Both the position numbers and the translations under genes were made by a program. A DNA stretch of 6,603 bases from an uncultured Ruminococcus sp. (GTDB lineage Bacteria > Bacillota > Clostridia > Oscillospirales > Ruminococcaceae), in contig CAMCMW010000084.1 of the NCBI GenBank assembly GCA_945876155.1, forward strand, positions 1 through 6,603, given 5' to 3'. The notes under the pieces were generated by a model, which saw nothing but the letters and a program-made list of their open reading frames with translations, did not search any database and was not told where the DNA came from. Shown here in pieces: positions 1 to 4,806 of this stretch (positions within the stretch are counted from its first letter, which is position 1; each line of letters starts with the position of its first letter).

Positions 1-98
1 AGGCGGTTCTGAAGGTTCTTGAATATGCAGCTCTTGCAATTTACGGTGTCGTAAAGGTATGCAAAAAAGAAACTGATATTAAAACGAAAAAGGAGTAG
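1..98 (+). CDS. C-terminal end of an unrecognised gene (5' end outside window)
   Basis: An open frame enters at base 3 and runs 31 codons to a TAG at 96-98. The visible residues start AVLKVLEYAALAIYGVVKV and end in a short lysine-rich tail. There is a small hydrophobic patch (VLEYAALAIYGVV), too little to assign a family or a membrane segment. The AGGAG of the next gene (91-95) lies inside its last codons and the next ATG is 2 nt beyond the stop. This tight packing is what makes it likely to be a real gene in the same operon. I do not recognise it. Confidence 0.5.
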   Translation, partial: AVLKVLEYAALAIYGVVKVCKKETDIKTKKE

Positions 99-100
99 CT

Positions 101-382
101 ATGTTCAACAATCGCTATATGACAAGAGGAGTGCAGTCGGAAATACCGGCTGTACTCCAGATTTTTATGTGGGACTGCATTTCAGCAGTTCCGGTGCATA
201 AAGATTATTTGCAGATTTTCAGATTATCTGAAAGTAATGGAAAGCAAAGGGTTGTTCACGAGCAGGAAGTTCCTGAATTCAAACGTGAATATTTACTTGC
301 ATTTCCCAATCCAATTACAGCAAAGGTCTATGTTATTGATGACGGTGACCACTGCACCATGCTTTTAGCAGAAGAATACTAA
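101..382 (+). CDS. DUF960 family protein
   Basis: This 93-residue protein matches the DUF960 family (PF06124-type) from memory. It has the N-terminal MFNN-RYMTRGV signature, then EIP-x-x-LQ-x-F-x-W, a central DYLQIF strand, the QEVPE-(F/Y)-K-(R/K)-EY segment and the C-terminal ITAKV-(Y/F)-VIDDG...TMLLAEEY block. Length agrees with the family, which is about 90-100 residues, and no part seems missing. The start is set by AGGAG at 91-95, 5 nt before the ATG. The family has no established biochemical role and is common in Firmicute phages and conjugative elements, which points to a mobile origin here. It lies 2 nt after an upstream gene and 57 nt before the amidoligase start, with a hairpin between. 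Confidence 0.9.
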   Translation: MFNNRYMTRGVQSEIPAVLQIFMWDCISAVPVHKDYLQIFRLSESNGKQRVVHEQEVPEFKREYLLAFPNPITAKVYVIDDGDHCTMLLAEEY

Positions 383-390
383 AACTTTAA

Positions 391-414
391 GAGCCGGTCA
401 AATTCGACCGGCTC
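391..414 (+). terminator. 9-bp perfect hairpin between DUF960 and amidoligase genes
   Basis: The arms GAGCCGGTC (391-399) and GACCGGCTC (406-414) are perfectly complementary around a 6-nt loop (AAATTC). The hairpin starts 8 nt after the DUF960 stop. No clean run of T follows on the plus strand (the next bases are AAACCATTTTATGG), so it may be a weak terminator, an attenuator or an mRNA-stabilising processing signal rather than a strong intrinsic terminator. Confidence 0.45.
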
Positions 415-426
415 AAACCATTTTAT

Positions 427-431
427 GGAGG
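427..431 (+). promoter_or_regulatory. Ribosome binding site that sets the amidoligase start at 440
   Basis: GGAGG at 427-431 lies 8 nt before the ATG at 440. An in-frame ATG at 425 overlaps this site and would place the Shine-Dalgarno sequence inside the coding region, so 425 is not a credible start. Confidence 0.8.
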
Positions 432-439
432 AAACCAAC

Positions 440-994
440 ATGAAAGAAGAATTATATTGCTCACACTGCGGAGAATTAATCGTAGATGAGGACTATGGAC
501 ACATCAATGGAGAGGTGATTTGTTCTGATTGTATCGAAAGATACTGCACAACCTGTGAACGCTGTGGAGCACTTATGTGGGATTCTGAAAGTTACGGTGA
601 TGATTACACAGTACTATGCCGTTCTTGCTATGAAAATCACTACACACGCTGTTATGAATGTGACGCTCTGCTTCACAATGATGATTCCTACGAGTACGAT
701 GGTGAATACTATTGCCGTGAATGCTATGACAATGTTTGTTGTGGAGATTCAATTCATGACTACAATTACAAGCCTGAACCGATTTTCTATGGTGATAGTT
801 CAAGGTATTTCGGTGTGGAGCTGGAAATCGATATCGTCGGCAAGGACGGTGCTTACGCTGATGAAATACTTGCAGTAGCCAATGATTCTGATGAGCATAT
901 CTATATTAAATCTGACGGTTCGCTTAATGACGGTATGGAAATAGTAACACACCCAATGACGAAGAAGTCATTTCACGTATCCTCTACTTTGTAG
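440..994 (+). pseudogene. Zinc-finger/amidoligase protein, N-terminal part (internal deletion, frameshift)
   Basis: This 184-residue open frame starts at ATG 440. Residues 7-95 hold three tandem zinc-finger-like modules of identical layout, C-x2-C-x17-C-x2-C, at Cys 7/10/28/31, 39/42/60/63 and 71/74/92/95. Each starts 32 residues after the last, as in LIM-like ribbons. A CC pair follows at 100-101. From about residue 123 (YFGVELEI) it matches the start of the putative amidoligase family (PF12224, glutamine synthetase-like COOH-NH2 ligase fold), through KSDGSL to MEIVTHPM near 173. The match then stops: ten foreign residues (KKSFHVSSTL) lead to a TAG. The continuation of the domain is in another frame from about 955. 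Family members I recall have about 50 residues here, including a GLHIHV motif, which is absent from all frames. The ligase should be inactive, though a zinc-finger fragment could still be made. Confidence 0.85.
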
Positions 995-1392
995 AACATC
1001 ACTGGCTTGAGTTACTGAAATTTTCCCGCCGTTCAGAAGCAACCATGAATCGCTGGGCAGCAAGATATGGTTATGAGTCAACACCAAAAGCTATCATGGA
1101 CAAGGCAAAGAAAAACTGCTGTGGACGCTATGCCGCAGTAAACCTTTGCAATTACCACACCGTTGAATTCAGAATGTTCAGAGGAACGCTGAAATACAAT
1201 ACTTTAATAGCCGCATTGCAACTCGTTGATGAGATTTGTGATGCGGCTTTTTCTATGTCTGATGAAGAAATGCAGAGGCTTTCATGGTCTGAATTTGTAT
1301 CAGGTCTTGACGAAACGGAGTTGATACAATATCTGAAAGAACGTAATTTGTATGTAAACGAAAAAATCAATGCAGAACAGGAGGAATTGTAA
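955..1392 (+). pseudogene. Amidoligase, C-terminal part (out of frame with N-terminal part)
   Basis: From about 955 a different frame reads NDEEVISRILYFVEHHWLEL and on into MNRWAARYGY, with no stop until the TAA at 1390-1392. It carries the hallmark of the amidoligase C-terminal half, VEFRMFRGTLKYNTLIAALQ, with the E-x-R-x-F-x-G-T core, then a helical tail. An ATG at 1045 opens 115 codons of it, but no Shine-Dalgarno sequence precedes that ATG and it falls mid-domain, so independent translation is unlikely. The segment joins directly to the upstream frame near 955-961 (CAATGAC). Length and motif order fit a single ancestral gene from 440 to 1392 that has lost its middle. Its stop overlaps the next ATG (TAATG), the usual coupled arrangement with the amidotransferase gene. 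Confidence 0.85.
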
Positions 1393-1772
1393 TGTGCGCA
1401 TTATTTGGCTGGCTTGATTGTGGTAAGAAATTACCGCACAAGCTTTTGAAAAGATTCACTCAGGAACTGGCTAATGCTGCAGAGGAGTGTGGAACTGATG
1501 CAAGTGGAATTTCCTACGTTAAAAACGGAAAGGTCACAATCTACAAAAAGGCAAAGCCAGCTCATAAGATAAAATTCACCTTTCCGGAAAATACTACCGC
1601 TGTCATGGGTCATACCCGACGATTGACAAAAATGGCAAAACTGATGTTTCAGAGTTTGAAACCTTTTCATATCAGTATGGCTTTAGCTACTCTGGTAATG
1701 ATTACGGCTGTCACGAAGAATTGCTCCTTGAAATCTGTACAGGCTTTGGTGTTTCAGAAGAAGATGTCATGA
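1392..1772 (+). pseudogene. Class II glutamine amidotransferase, N-terminal part (internal deletion, frameshift)
   Basis: The ATG at 1392 overlaps the preceding stop as TAATG and has AGGAGGA at 1379-1385. Residues 1-76 are a clear class II amidotransferase (Ntn-hydrolase) start. Cys2, in MCALFGW, would be the nucleophile after Met removal; GTDASG is at about 34-39 and the conserved G-H-T-R at 73-76. In this family these domains hydrolyse glutamine to supply ammonia, here presumably to the neighbouring amidoligase. After GHTRRLT the expected Thr-Gly, His-Asn-Gly and oxyanion-hole regions are absent. The frame continues as about 46 unrelated residues to a TGA at 1770-1772. A C-terminal segment of the same kind of protein appears in another frame from about 1622. 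The nucleophile survives but the active site is incomplete, so it is almost surely non-functional. Confidence 0.8.
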
Positions 1773-1867
1773 TTTTGGTCTATCCAAACGGTGTGTCAGG
1801 CAGATTTTGCATAAATCATAATAAATTAAAAAAGGCTGCTCCACTCCGAGAGCAACCTGTTTTTTGA
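1622..1867 (+). pseudogene. Class II amidotransferase, probable C-terminal remnant
   Basis: In the frame offset from the N-terminal part, residues read IDKNGKTDVSEFETF, a Tyr/Gly/Ser-rich stretch, then HEELLLEICTGFGVSEEDV. This fits my recollection of the distal part of the Clostridial amidotransferases paired with amidoligases: an I-D-x-x-G strand, an aromatic linker, then a short helical element ending near a 'GF/GY-xx-EE' motif. The end looks further eroded, since translation runs through the terminator left arm and stops at TGA 1865-1867. Assignment rests on position and pattern only, so it is less certain than the N-terminal part. Confidence 0.5.
1828..1865. terminator. Bidirectional intrinsic terminator between converging units
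   Basis: The arms are 1833-1841 and 1850-1858 with an 8-nt loop (CACTCCGA). Read leftward, the stem has nine pairs including one G-U wobble, followed by six U. Read rightward, it has one C-A mismatch and is also followed by six T (1860-1865). The better stem on the minus strand, and its place about 20 nt after the last gene of the leftward operon, make it chiefly that operon's terminator. It also ends the broken amidotransferase transcript. Confidence 0.8.
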
Positions 1868-1875
1868 CGGTTATT

Positions 1876-2022
1876 TTACGTTGTTGTTTCGCACCTTGCT
1901 TTTTCATCAAATTTCCAGAGACTGACTTTGGGATTAACAGGGGAGATGTGTGCATTTGTCGGGTCGTACCAATGCTTGCAGAATGCACAGGAACGGAATC
2001 TGCCGTCTGCCTTTACAGTCAT
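1876..2022 (-). CDS. 48-residue Cys-rich mini-protein, last gene of the operon
   Basis: The frame starts at ATG 2022 and ends with TAA 1878-1876. A GAGGTG Shine-Dalgarno sequence sits just upstream, immediately after the TGA of the preceding gene, so translation is probably coupled. The protein starts MTVKADGRFRSCAFCKHWYD. It contains C12-x2-C15-x-H17, several aromatic residues and Cys44 near the end, so three Cys and one His could bind one metal ion, probably zinc. The Gly/Pro/Asn spacer is not a known ribbon spacing to me. It ends 11 bases before the right arm of the operon terminator, which supports a natural end. No function is known. The coding frame, ribosome site and position make a real gene likely despite its size. 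Confidence 0.7.
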   Translation of the reverse strand: MTVKADGRFRSCAFCKHWYDPTNAHISPVNPKVSLWKFDEKARCETTT

Positions 2023-2032
2023 TTCAATCACC

Positions 2033-2587
2033 TCACTCGATATATCCCATAGGTTTTGAAGTACTGTTTATCATGGCTATTGACTCTCTTCCGCCGGTTC
2101 TGTCCATTAATTGCAGAGTGAATGCAGAACGTGCCTCAATAAAACCGTTGTTGACGTTCATCAGTTCAATAACGTTGGTAAAGTCTTTGGTTTCTCTTGC
2201 GACATCAATGGCAGCCTTTATAGCCTCAATTCCGGCGTCAAGCTGTTTCATGACCATTTCATGTACATCGTTAATGTATTGCATATCAAGCTCATGCTGA
2301 TTATCAAGCTGCTTTAAAAGCAGTTCTTTTTTTGCATTGATTTCCGCAAGACCGATTTTAAGGTACGCACGGATTTCCGCACGCTTTGTTTCTTCCTGCT
2401 GCTTGCAGATGTTGTATTCCTTTACAGCGTTGGTTACATTGTTGACAACTCCGCAGAAACCTGATATTGTTTCATGGAATAGTGTCGAAAGAGGATTAGT
2501 GTTAACAGTGACATTGGTGTTTTTTTGCGGACTGTCATCTTTTTGTCCGCATTCATTGTAATCAACGTCGATATATTCTTTACTCAT
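2033..2587 (-). CDS. Hypothetical helical protein (184 aa)
   Basis: I do not recognise a family. Residues 1-30 are polar and probably disordered (acidic, then Asn/Thr-rich). Residues 35-60 include LFHETISGFCGVV, mildly hydrophobic and perhaps an amphipathic helix. Residues 60-135 are rich in Glu, Lys, Gln, Leu and Ile with heptad-like spacing and are likely one or two long coiled-coil helices. The tail after about 160 is Gly/Ser-rich and ends GYIE. There is no signal peptide, membrane segment or catalytic motif. AAGGTGAT lies 5-6 nt before the ATG. It is the fifth gene of the leftward operon, 9 nt after the 111-residue gene and 10 nt before the 48-residue gene. Like two neighbours it looks like a structural or interaction protein, possibly a partner in a complex. 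Confidence 0.8.
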   Translation of the reverse strand: MSKEYIDVDYNECGQKDDSPQKNTNVTVNTNPLSTLFHETISGFCGVVNNVTNAVKEYNICKQQEETKRAEIRAYLKIGLAEINAKKELLLKQLDNQHELDMQYINDVHEMVMKQLDAGIEAIKAAIDVARETKDFTNVIELMNVNNGFIEARSAFTLQLMDRTGGRESIAMINSTSKPMGYIE

Positions 2588-2596
2588 AAAATCACC

Positions 2597-2932
2597 TTAT
2601 TTTTGACCAAGTAGTTTAAGATGGTGCGAATTATAGAAATCAGGGTAAGTGTTTTTCATTATTGTGATTGTTTGGGTGGCACATTCAGCCAGCTGAGTAT
2701 TTGCACTGTCTATTGCGATATCCAGTATTTCCATAGCCTGACTGAAAATTTTGTCATTAAACTCCCTGAACTTTTCAAGGTACAGGTCAGCCTCTTCACG
2801 CTTGTTTTTAAGATAATGTACATAGACCTTAGCCTGGGCGCAGTAAGCCTCACACTCTAAAATGCCCCCGGCAGTATTAATAACGTCCTGCCCCTGATTG
2901 CAGGTCTTTTTCACGATTGTCTGAAATTTCAT
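2597..2932 (-). CDS. Hypothetical helical protein (111 aa)
   Basis: I do not recognise a family. The protein is almost all alpha-helical by composition. Residues 1-35 are short and Cys-containing (Cys 11, 27, 31). Residues 30-65 form a Lys/Glu/Tyr-rich amphipathic helix (AKVYVHYLKNKREEADLYLE). Residues 65-92 form a second helix rich in Ala and Ile. A Tyr/His tail ends LKLLGQK. There is no signal peptide or membrane span. Its ATG is 4 nt after the stop of the 249-residue gene and has only a weak AGG upstream, so it probably depends on translational coupling to that gene. That suggests matched amounts of the two proteins and perhaps a physical partnership. Confidence 0.78.
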   Translation of the reverse strand: MKFQTIVKKTCNQGQDVINTAGGILECEAYCAQAKVYVHYLKNKREEADLYLEKFREFNDKIFSQAMEILDIAIDSANTQLAECATQTITIMKNTYPDFYNSHHLKLLGQK

Positions 2933-2936
2933 AGTA

Positions 2937-3686
2937 TTAACCTATAAGCCATGCCGCACCTGCAAGAGAATTATTGATATCAGAAATTCTGTTGTGGATT
3001 GTATTGTACTGAGAAGTTATCTGATAGTTGTTGTCAATGAACTGTGTGGCAAGGGAATCGGCAATTATTCTTGCAATCTGACACAGACTGCCGGTCTTTT
3101 CGTCTGAACTGCTCTTTTCAAGACTTGCAGCAGTTTTTCTGAATTTGTCCATAAGCTGTTTTATCTGACACTTTTCATCGTAAATAAAATCCGGTATTTT
3201 TTTAACAGCGTATTTAGCGTTTCTCAGTTCCTCTTTTTTGGCACGCATAGTTTCCTTGTATGCCTTAGCCTGATACATATTCTGCTTTGCGGCATAGTAT
3301 TCCTCAGTGGAAACACTACCGAAAATATCCGAAATTGAGGGTGTGACCCATGTAGCAAGAGCCTTGTCGATACAGTCAAGCTGTTCCGTCTGCCTTACGG
3401 CACAGACATCAAGGTCAATGAAATCCACCTTGGTTGAAAGCTCAAACTGCTTGTTGCCGGAATCAATTTTTTTAAGTGTACTGTTGATTTCGTCGAGGAT
3501 ACGTTTTTTGTATCCTACAAAGTCGTTGACCTTTCCGCTTACCTGAGCGCACGCCAGAACCAGGTCATCGTAAGCGTCCTGATACATTCTCTGACCGTCG
3601 CTCACATACTCCCGTGCCTTGTAATTGTATTCTGCAATGTCTTTGCGTTTGTCGTAGTTGTCCTTTGCTTTGCTGAACAGTCCCAT
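2937..3686 (-). CDS. Hypothetical coiled-coil protein with MGLF N-terminus (249 aa)
   Basis: This is the largest protein of the leftward operon and I recognise no family. The first residues, MGLFSKAKDNYDKRK, form a short hydrophobic and basic amphipathic start of the type seen in peripheral membrane proteins. It recalls the start of PspA-like proteins (MGIFSR...), but the rest does not resemble PspA. Residues 25-75 and 125-190 are long charged helices likely to form coiled coils. Between them lies TWVTPSISDIFG (112-123), the most distinctive motif. The chain ends in a hydrophobic tail, LAGAAWLIG. There is no signal peptide, transmembrane helix or enzymatic motif. AAAGGAG precedes the ATG at a normal distance. 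It follows the 70-residue Cys-rich gene by 20 nt; the shared MGLF start suggests the same cellular location. Confidence 0.82.
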   Translation of the reverse strand: MGLFSKAKDNYDKRKDIAEYNYKAREYVSDGQRMYQDAYDDLVLACAQVSGKVNDFVGYKKRILDEINSTLKKIDSGNKQFELSTKVDFIDLDVCAVRQTEQLDCIDKALATWVTPSISDIFGSVSTEEYYAAKQNMYQAKAYKETMRAKKEELRNAKYAVKKIPDFIYDEKCQIKQLMDKFRKTAASLEKSSSDEKTGSLCQIARIIADSLATQFIDNNYQITSQYNTIHNRISDINNSLAGAAWLIG

Positions 3687-3706
3687 ATTAACGCTCCTTT
3701 GAAGTA

Positions 3707-3919
3707 TTATCTTTCTCTGACAAAACTTGAACAGGTTCTCTGACCGGAATCAACCTTCATTTTCTTCTTTTTGCAATAGCTGTAATTGCAGTAATTTCCG
3801 AATACATCTTCATGATTTATTTCAAAGTATTCGCAGTCAATACAACTGTCTTCATCTACTCCTGACCATTCTGCTTTTCTTGAAGCGGGTTTTCCAAAAA
3901 TATCATCAAAAAGTCCCAT
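3707..3919 (-). CDS. Cys-rich mini-protein with MGLF N-terminus (70 aa)
   Basis: The N-terminus MGLFDDIFGK is a short amphipathic stretch, perhaps membrane-touching. The rest is a Cys module: C26-x2-C29, then Cys44 and Cys49, then C63-SSF. Using Cys49 the last spacing is x13, the same as in module 1 of the gene upstream, and an aromatic residue follows the last Cys in the same place (C-x-x-F). This layout suits one metal site, either zinc or a [4Fe-4S] cluster; the sequence cannot decide which. AAGGAG lies 8 nt before the ATG. It is the second gene of the leftward operon, 18 nt after the first. No function is known to me. Confidence 0.78.
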   Translation of the reverse strand: MGLFDDIFGKPASRKAEWSGVDEDSCIDCEYFEINHEDVFGNYCNYSYCKKKKMKVDSGQRTCSSFVRER

Positions 3920-3937
3920 AATACATACTCCTTAAAA

Positions 3938-4195
3938 TCAATATCTGAAATTCGGACATCTCCAGTGAGACGGGTTCTTGATTTTCTTGTTGAGAACTGT
4001 GCAGTAAAATCCTCCGAGAGCGGTATCTTTTCTGCCGTCACAGTCGTAGCAGCAGTCCTCGGTATCCTCAACAAAGTTCGGACAAGCCGGCTGTTCATCA
4101 TCAACAACGGTGTTCAGCTTGTTGCAGTAGTTTTCGTTGTCCCATACATAAGAACCGCCTCTGAATAAACAATCAAAACAAGTTTTTCCTGACAT
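3938..4195 (-). CDS. Cys-rich mini-protein with two tandem Cys modules (85 aa)
   Basis: This is the first gene of the leftward operon. It is built from two similar modules, each ending C-P-N-F: C6-x2-C9-x14-C24-x13-C38-PNF and C49-x2-C52-x12-C65-x14-C80-PNF, with an extra Cys48. Four Cys per module could hold one metal ion or cluster each. The spacing C-x2-C-x14-C-x13-C followed by C-x2-[FYW] is close to that of high-potential iron-sulfur proteins as I remember them (C-x2-C-x16-C-x13-C), but the usual Gly-Trp before the last Cys is absent and there is no export signal. A zinc ribbon is an equal alternative. GGAGG lies 7 nt before the ATG, behind a consensus promoter at 4255-4283. I do not recognise a named family. 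Confidence 0.8.
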   Translation of the reverse strand: MSGKTCFDCLFRGGSYVWDNENYCNKLNTVVDDEQPACPNFVEDTEDCCYDCDGRKDTALGGFYCTVLNKKIKNPSHWRCPNFRY

Positions 4196-4213
4196 AATAA
4201 AACCTCCAGAAAA

Positions 4214-4229
4214 TTGCCTTTTAAGACAA
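4214..4229 (-). other. Small stem-loop in the operon 5' leader
   Basis: In the leftward transcript, bases 4229-4214 can fold into a 6-bp stem (one G-U pair) with a 4-nt loop, ending 7 nt before the GGAGG of the first gene. It is short and AU-rich, so any effect on translation is speculative. Confidence 0.25.
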
Positions 4230-4254
4230 TAAATTTATTAATCTTGCATAAAAC

Positions 4255-4283
4255 ATTATACTCTTAAAGTTGTAATTTGTCAA
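4255..4283 (-). promoter_or_regulatory. Consensus promoter of the six-gene leftward operon
   Basis: On the minus strand there is a perfect TTGACA (-35, 4283-4278), a 17-bp spacer, and a perfect TATAAT (-10, 4260-4255). Transcription would start near 4248, giving a leader of about 50 nt before the ATG at 4195. Such a strong housekeeping promoter implies that a repressor limits expression. Confidence 0.88.
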
Positions 4284-4285
4284 CT
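4268..4285. promoter_or_regulatory. Candidate operator over the operon -35 box
   Basis: AGTTG and CAACT are 5-bp inverted arms separated by 8 nt. They cover the -35 hexamer of the leftward promoter. The position suits repression by the divergent XRE protein, but the arms are short and the half-site differs from the one at 4328-4343. Confidence 0.3.
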
Positions 4286-4296
4286 CTGATAGTTAA

Positions 4297-4325
4297 TTCA
4301 TATTCTACAAATTTTCGTGTAAAAT
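4297..4325 (+). promoter_or_regulatory. Probable promoter of the XRE regulator gene
   Basis: TTCATA (4297-4302, 4 of 6 matches to TTGACA), a 17-bp spacer and TAAAAT (4320-4325, 5 of 6 matches to TATAAT) are preceded by a TG-containing extension. It lies back to back with the leftward operon promoter; the two -35 boxes are 13 bp apart, so one bound protein could influence both. Confidence 0.55.
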
Positions 4326-4327
4326 TA

Positions 4328-4343
4328 TAGTGAATATCCACTA
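4328..4343. promoter_or_regulatory. Candidate XRE operator, imperfect palindrome
   Basis: TAGTGAATATCCACTA matches its own reverse complement at 14 of 16 positions. It lies just after the -10 box, over the expected transcription start and 19 nt before the ATG of the XRE gene, which is a typical place for autorepression. Confidence 0.5.
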
Positions 4344-4362
4344 AATCAAGGAGAAACCGAAC

Positions 4363-4695
4363 ATGAAAACTATCAATTATAAACTAATGGGAGAACGAAT
4401 CCGCAGACAAAGAGAACTCTTAGGGTTGACAAGAGAACAACTTGCAGAGAAACTTGAAGTATCCGCAAAGTTCTGCTCAGACATTGAGCTTGGCGTCAAG
4501 GGAATGTCCCTGACCACTCTTGCAAGAATGTCAGATATACTCTGCATGAACGTTGATTTTATGCTTTTCGGGGAGCAGGAGGAGAAGTCTGACCTTGATA
4601 CTCTTATATCACTTTTCCGTCACTGTCCGGAAGAACACCGCACCAACTTTCTGAAAATTGCAGGAGCCTTTACGGATTCAGTTACTGAACAGTAA
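4363..4695 (+). CDS. XRE-family (Cro/CI-type) helix-turn-helix regulator
   Basis: This 110-residue protein has an N-terminal HTH_3 domain at about residues 9-65: the helix GERIRRQRELLGLTREQLAE, then LEVSAKFCSDIELGVKGMSL as the turn and recognition helix, then LTTLARMSDILCMNVDFMLF. The C-terminal part (75-105) is a short helical segment beginning SDLDTLISLFRHCPEE, of the kind used for dimerisation in small Clostridial repressors. There is no peptidase or sensor domain. AAGGAG at 4348-4353 lies 9 nt before the ATG. It is transcribed divergently from the six-gene operon, and palindromes near both promoters make it the likely repressor of itself and the operon. A terminator follows at 4759. The ligand or inducing signal is unknown. 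Confidence 0.9.
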   Translation: MKTINYKLMGERIRRQRELLGLTREQLAEKLEVSAKFCSDIELGVKGMSLTTLARMSDILCMNVDFMLFGEQEEKSDLDTLISLFRHCPEEHRTNFLKIAGAFTDSVTEQ

Positions 4696-4758
4696 ACTGA
4701 CTGCTTTCGCTTCCCTTTGACAATATATTACCATAATCCACATTACATGGGAATACAG

Positions 4759-4775
4759 AACAGTTACCGGATTTT
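4759..4775 (+). repeat. 17-bp direct repeat, copy 1
   Basis: AACAGTTACCGGATTTT is found here and, identically and in the same orientation, at 6119-6135. The two copies lie on either side of the 408-residue gene. Here the repeat forms the left arm of a terminator hairpin. Confidence 0.7.
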
Positions 4776-4799
4776 CAAAAATTTCCGGAACTGTTTTTG
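4759..4799 (+). terminator. Intrinsic terminator downstream of the XRE gene
   Basis: The left arm AACAGTTACCGG (4759-4770) pairs with CCGGAACTGTT (4785-4795) with one bulged A, and T residues follow (4794-4798). It lies 64 nt after the XRE stop. The 4696-4758 stretch before it holds no gene that I can see. The left arm is also one copy of a 17-bp direct repeat. Confidence 0.78.
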
Positions 4800-4806
4800 C
4801 ATTAAT

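Noticed and set aside
425..440. Upstream ATG at 425 as start of the zinc-finger/amidoligase gene
   Set aside because: It overlaps the GGAGG ribosome site that serves the ATG at 440, and it has no ribosome site of its own.
555..878. Open frames on both strands across the zinc-finger region (555-878 plus, 573-803 minus)
   Set aside because: They are shadows of the Cys-rich gene in other frames, with His/Met/Thr-biased translations and no ribosome sites.
950..970. Programmed ribosomal frameshift joining the two amidoligase halves
   Set aside because: No convincing slippery heptamer or downstream structure, and a conserved block of the domain is missing, which a frameshift cannot restore.
1767..1988. 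Minus-strand 73-codon open frame
   Set aside because: It runs straight through the terminator hairpin and overlaps the better supported 48-residue gene in another frame.
2937..3686. Assigning the 249-residue protein to the PspA/ESCRT-III family
   Set aside because: Only the first few residues resemble PspA; the rest, including the TWVTPSISDIFG segment, does not follow the family pattern.
3856..4107. Minus-strand 83-codon open frame between the two Cys-rich genes
   Set aside because: It overlaps both Cys-rich genes in a shadow frame, without a ribosome site.
4717..4745. TTGACA at 4717-4722 as a promoter for a small RNA ending at the 4759 hairpin
   Set aside because: No acceptable -10 box at 16-18 bp, and the product would be only a few tens of bases.
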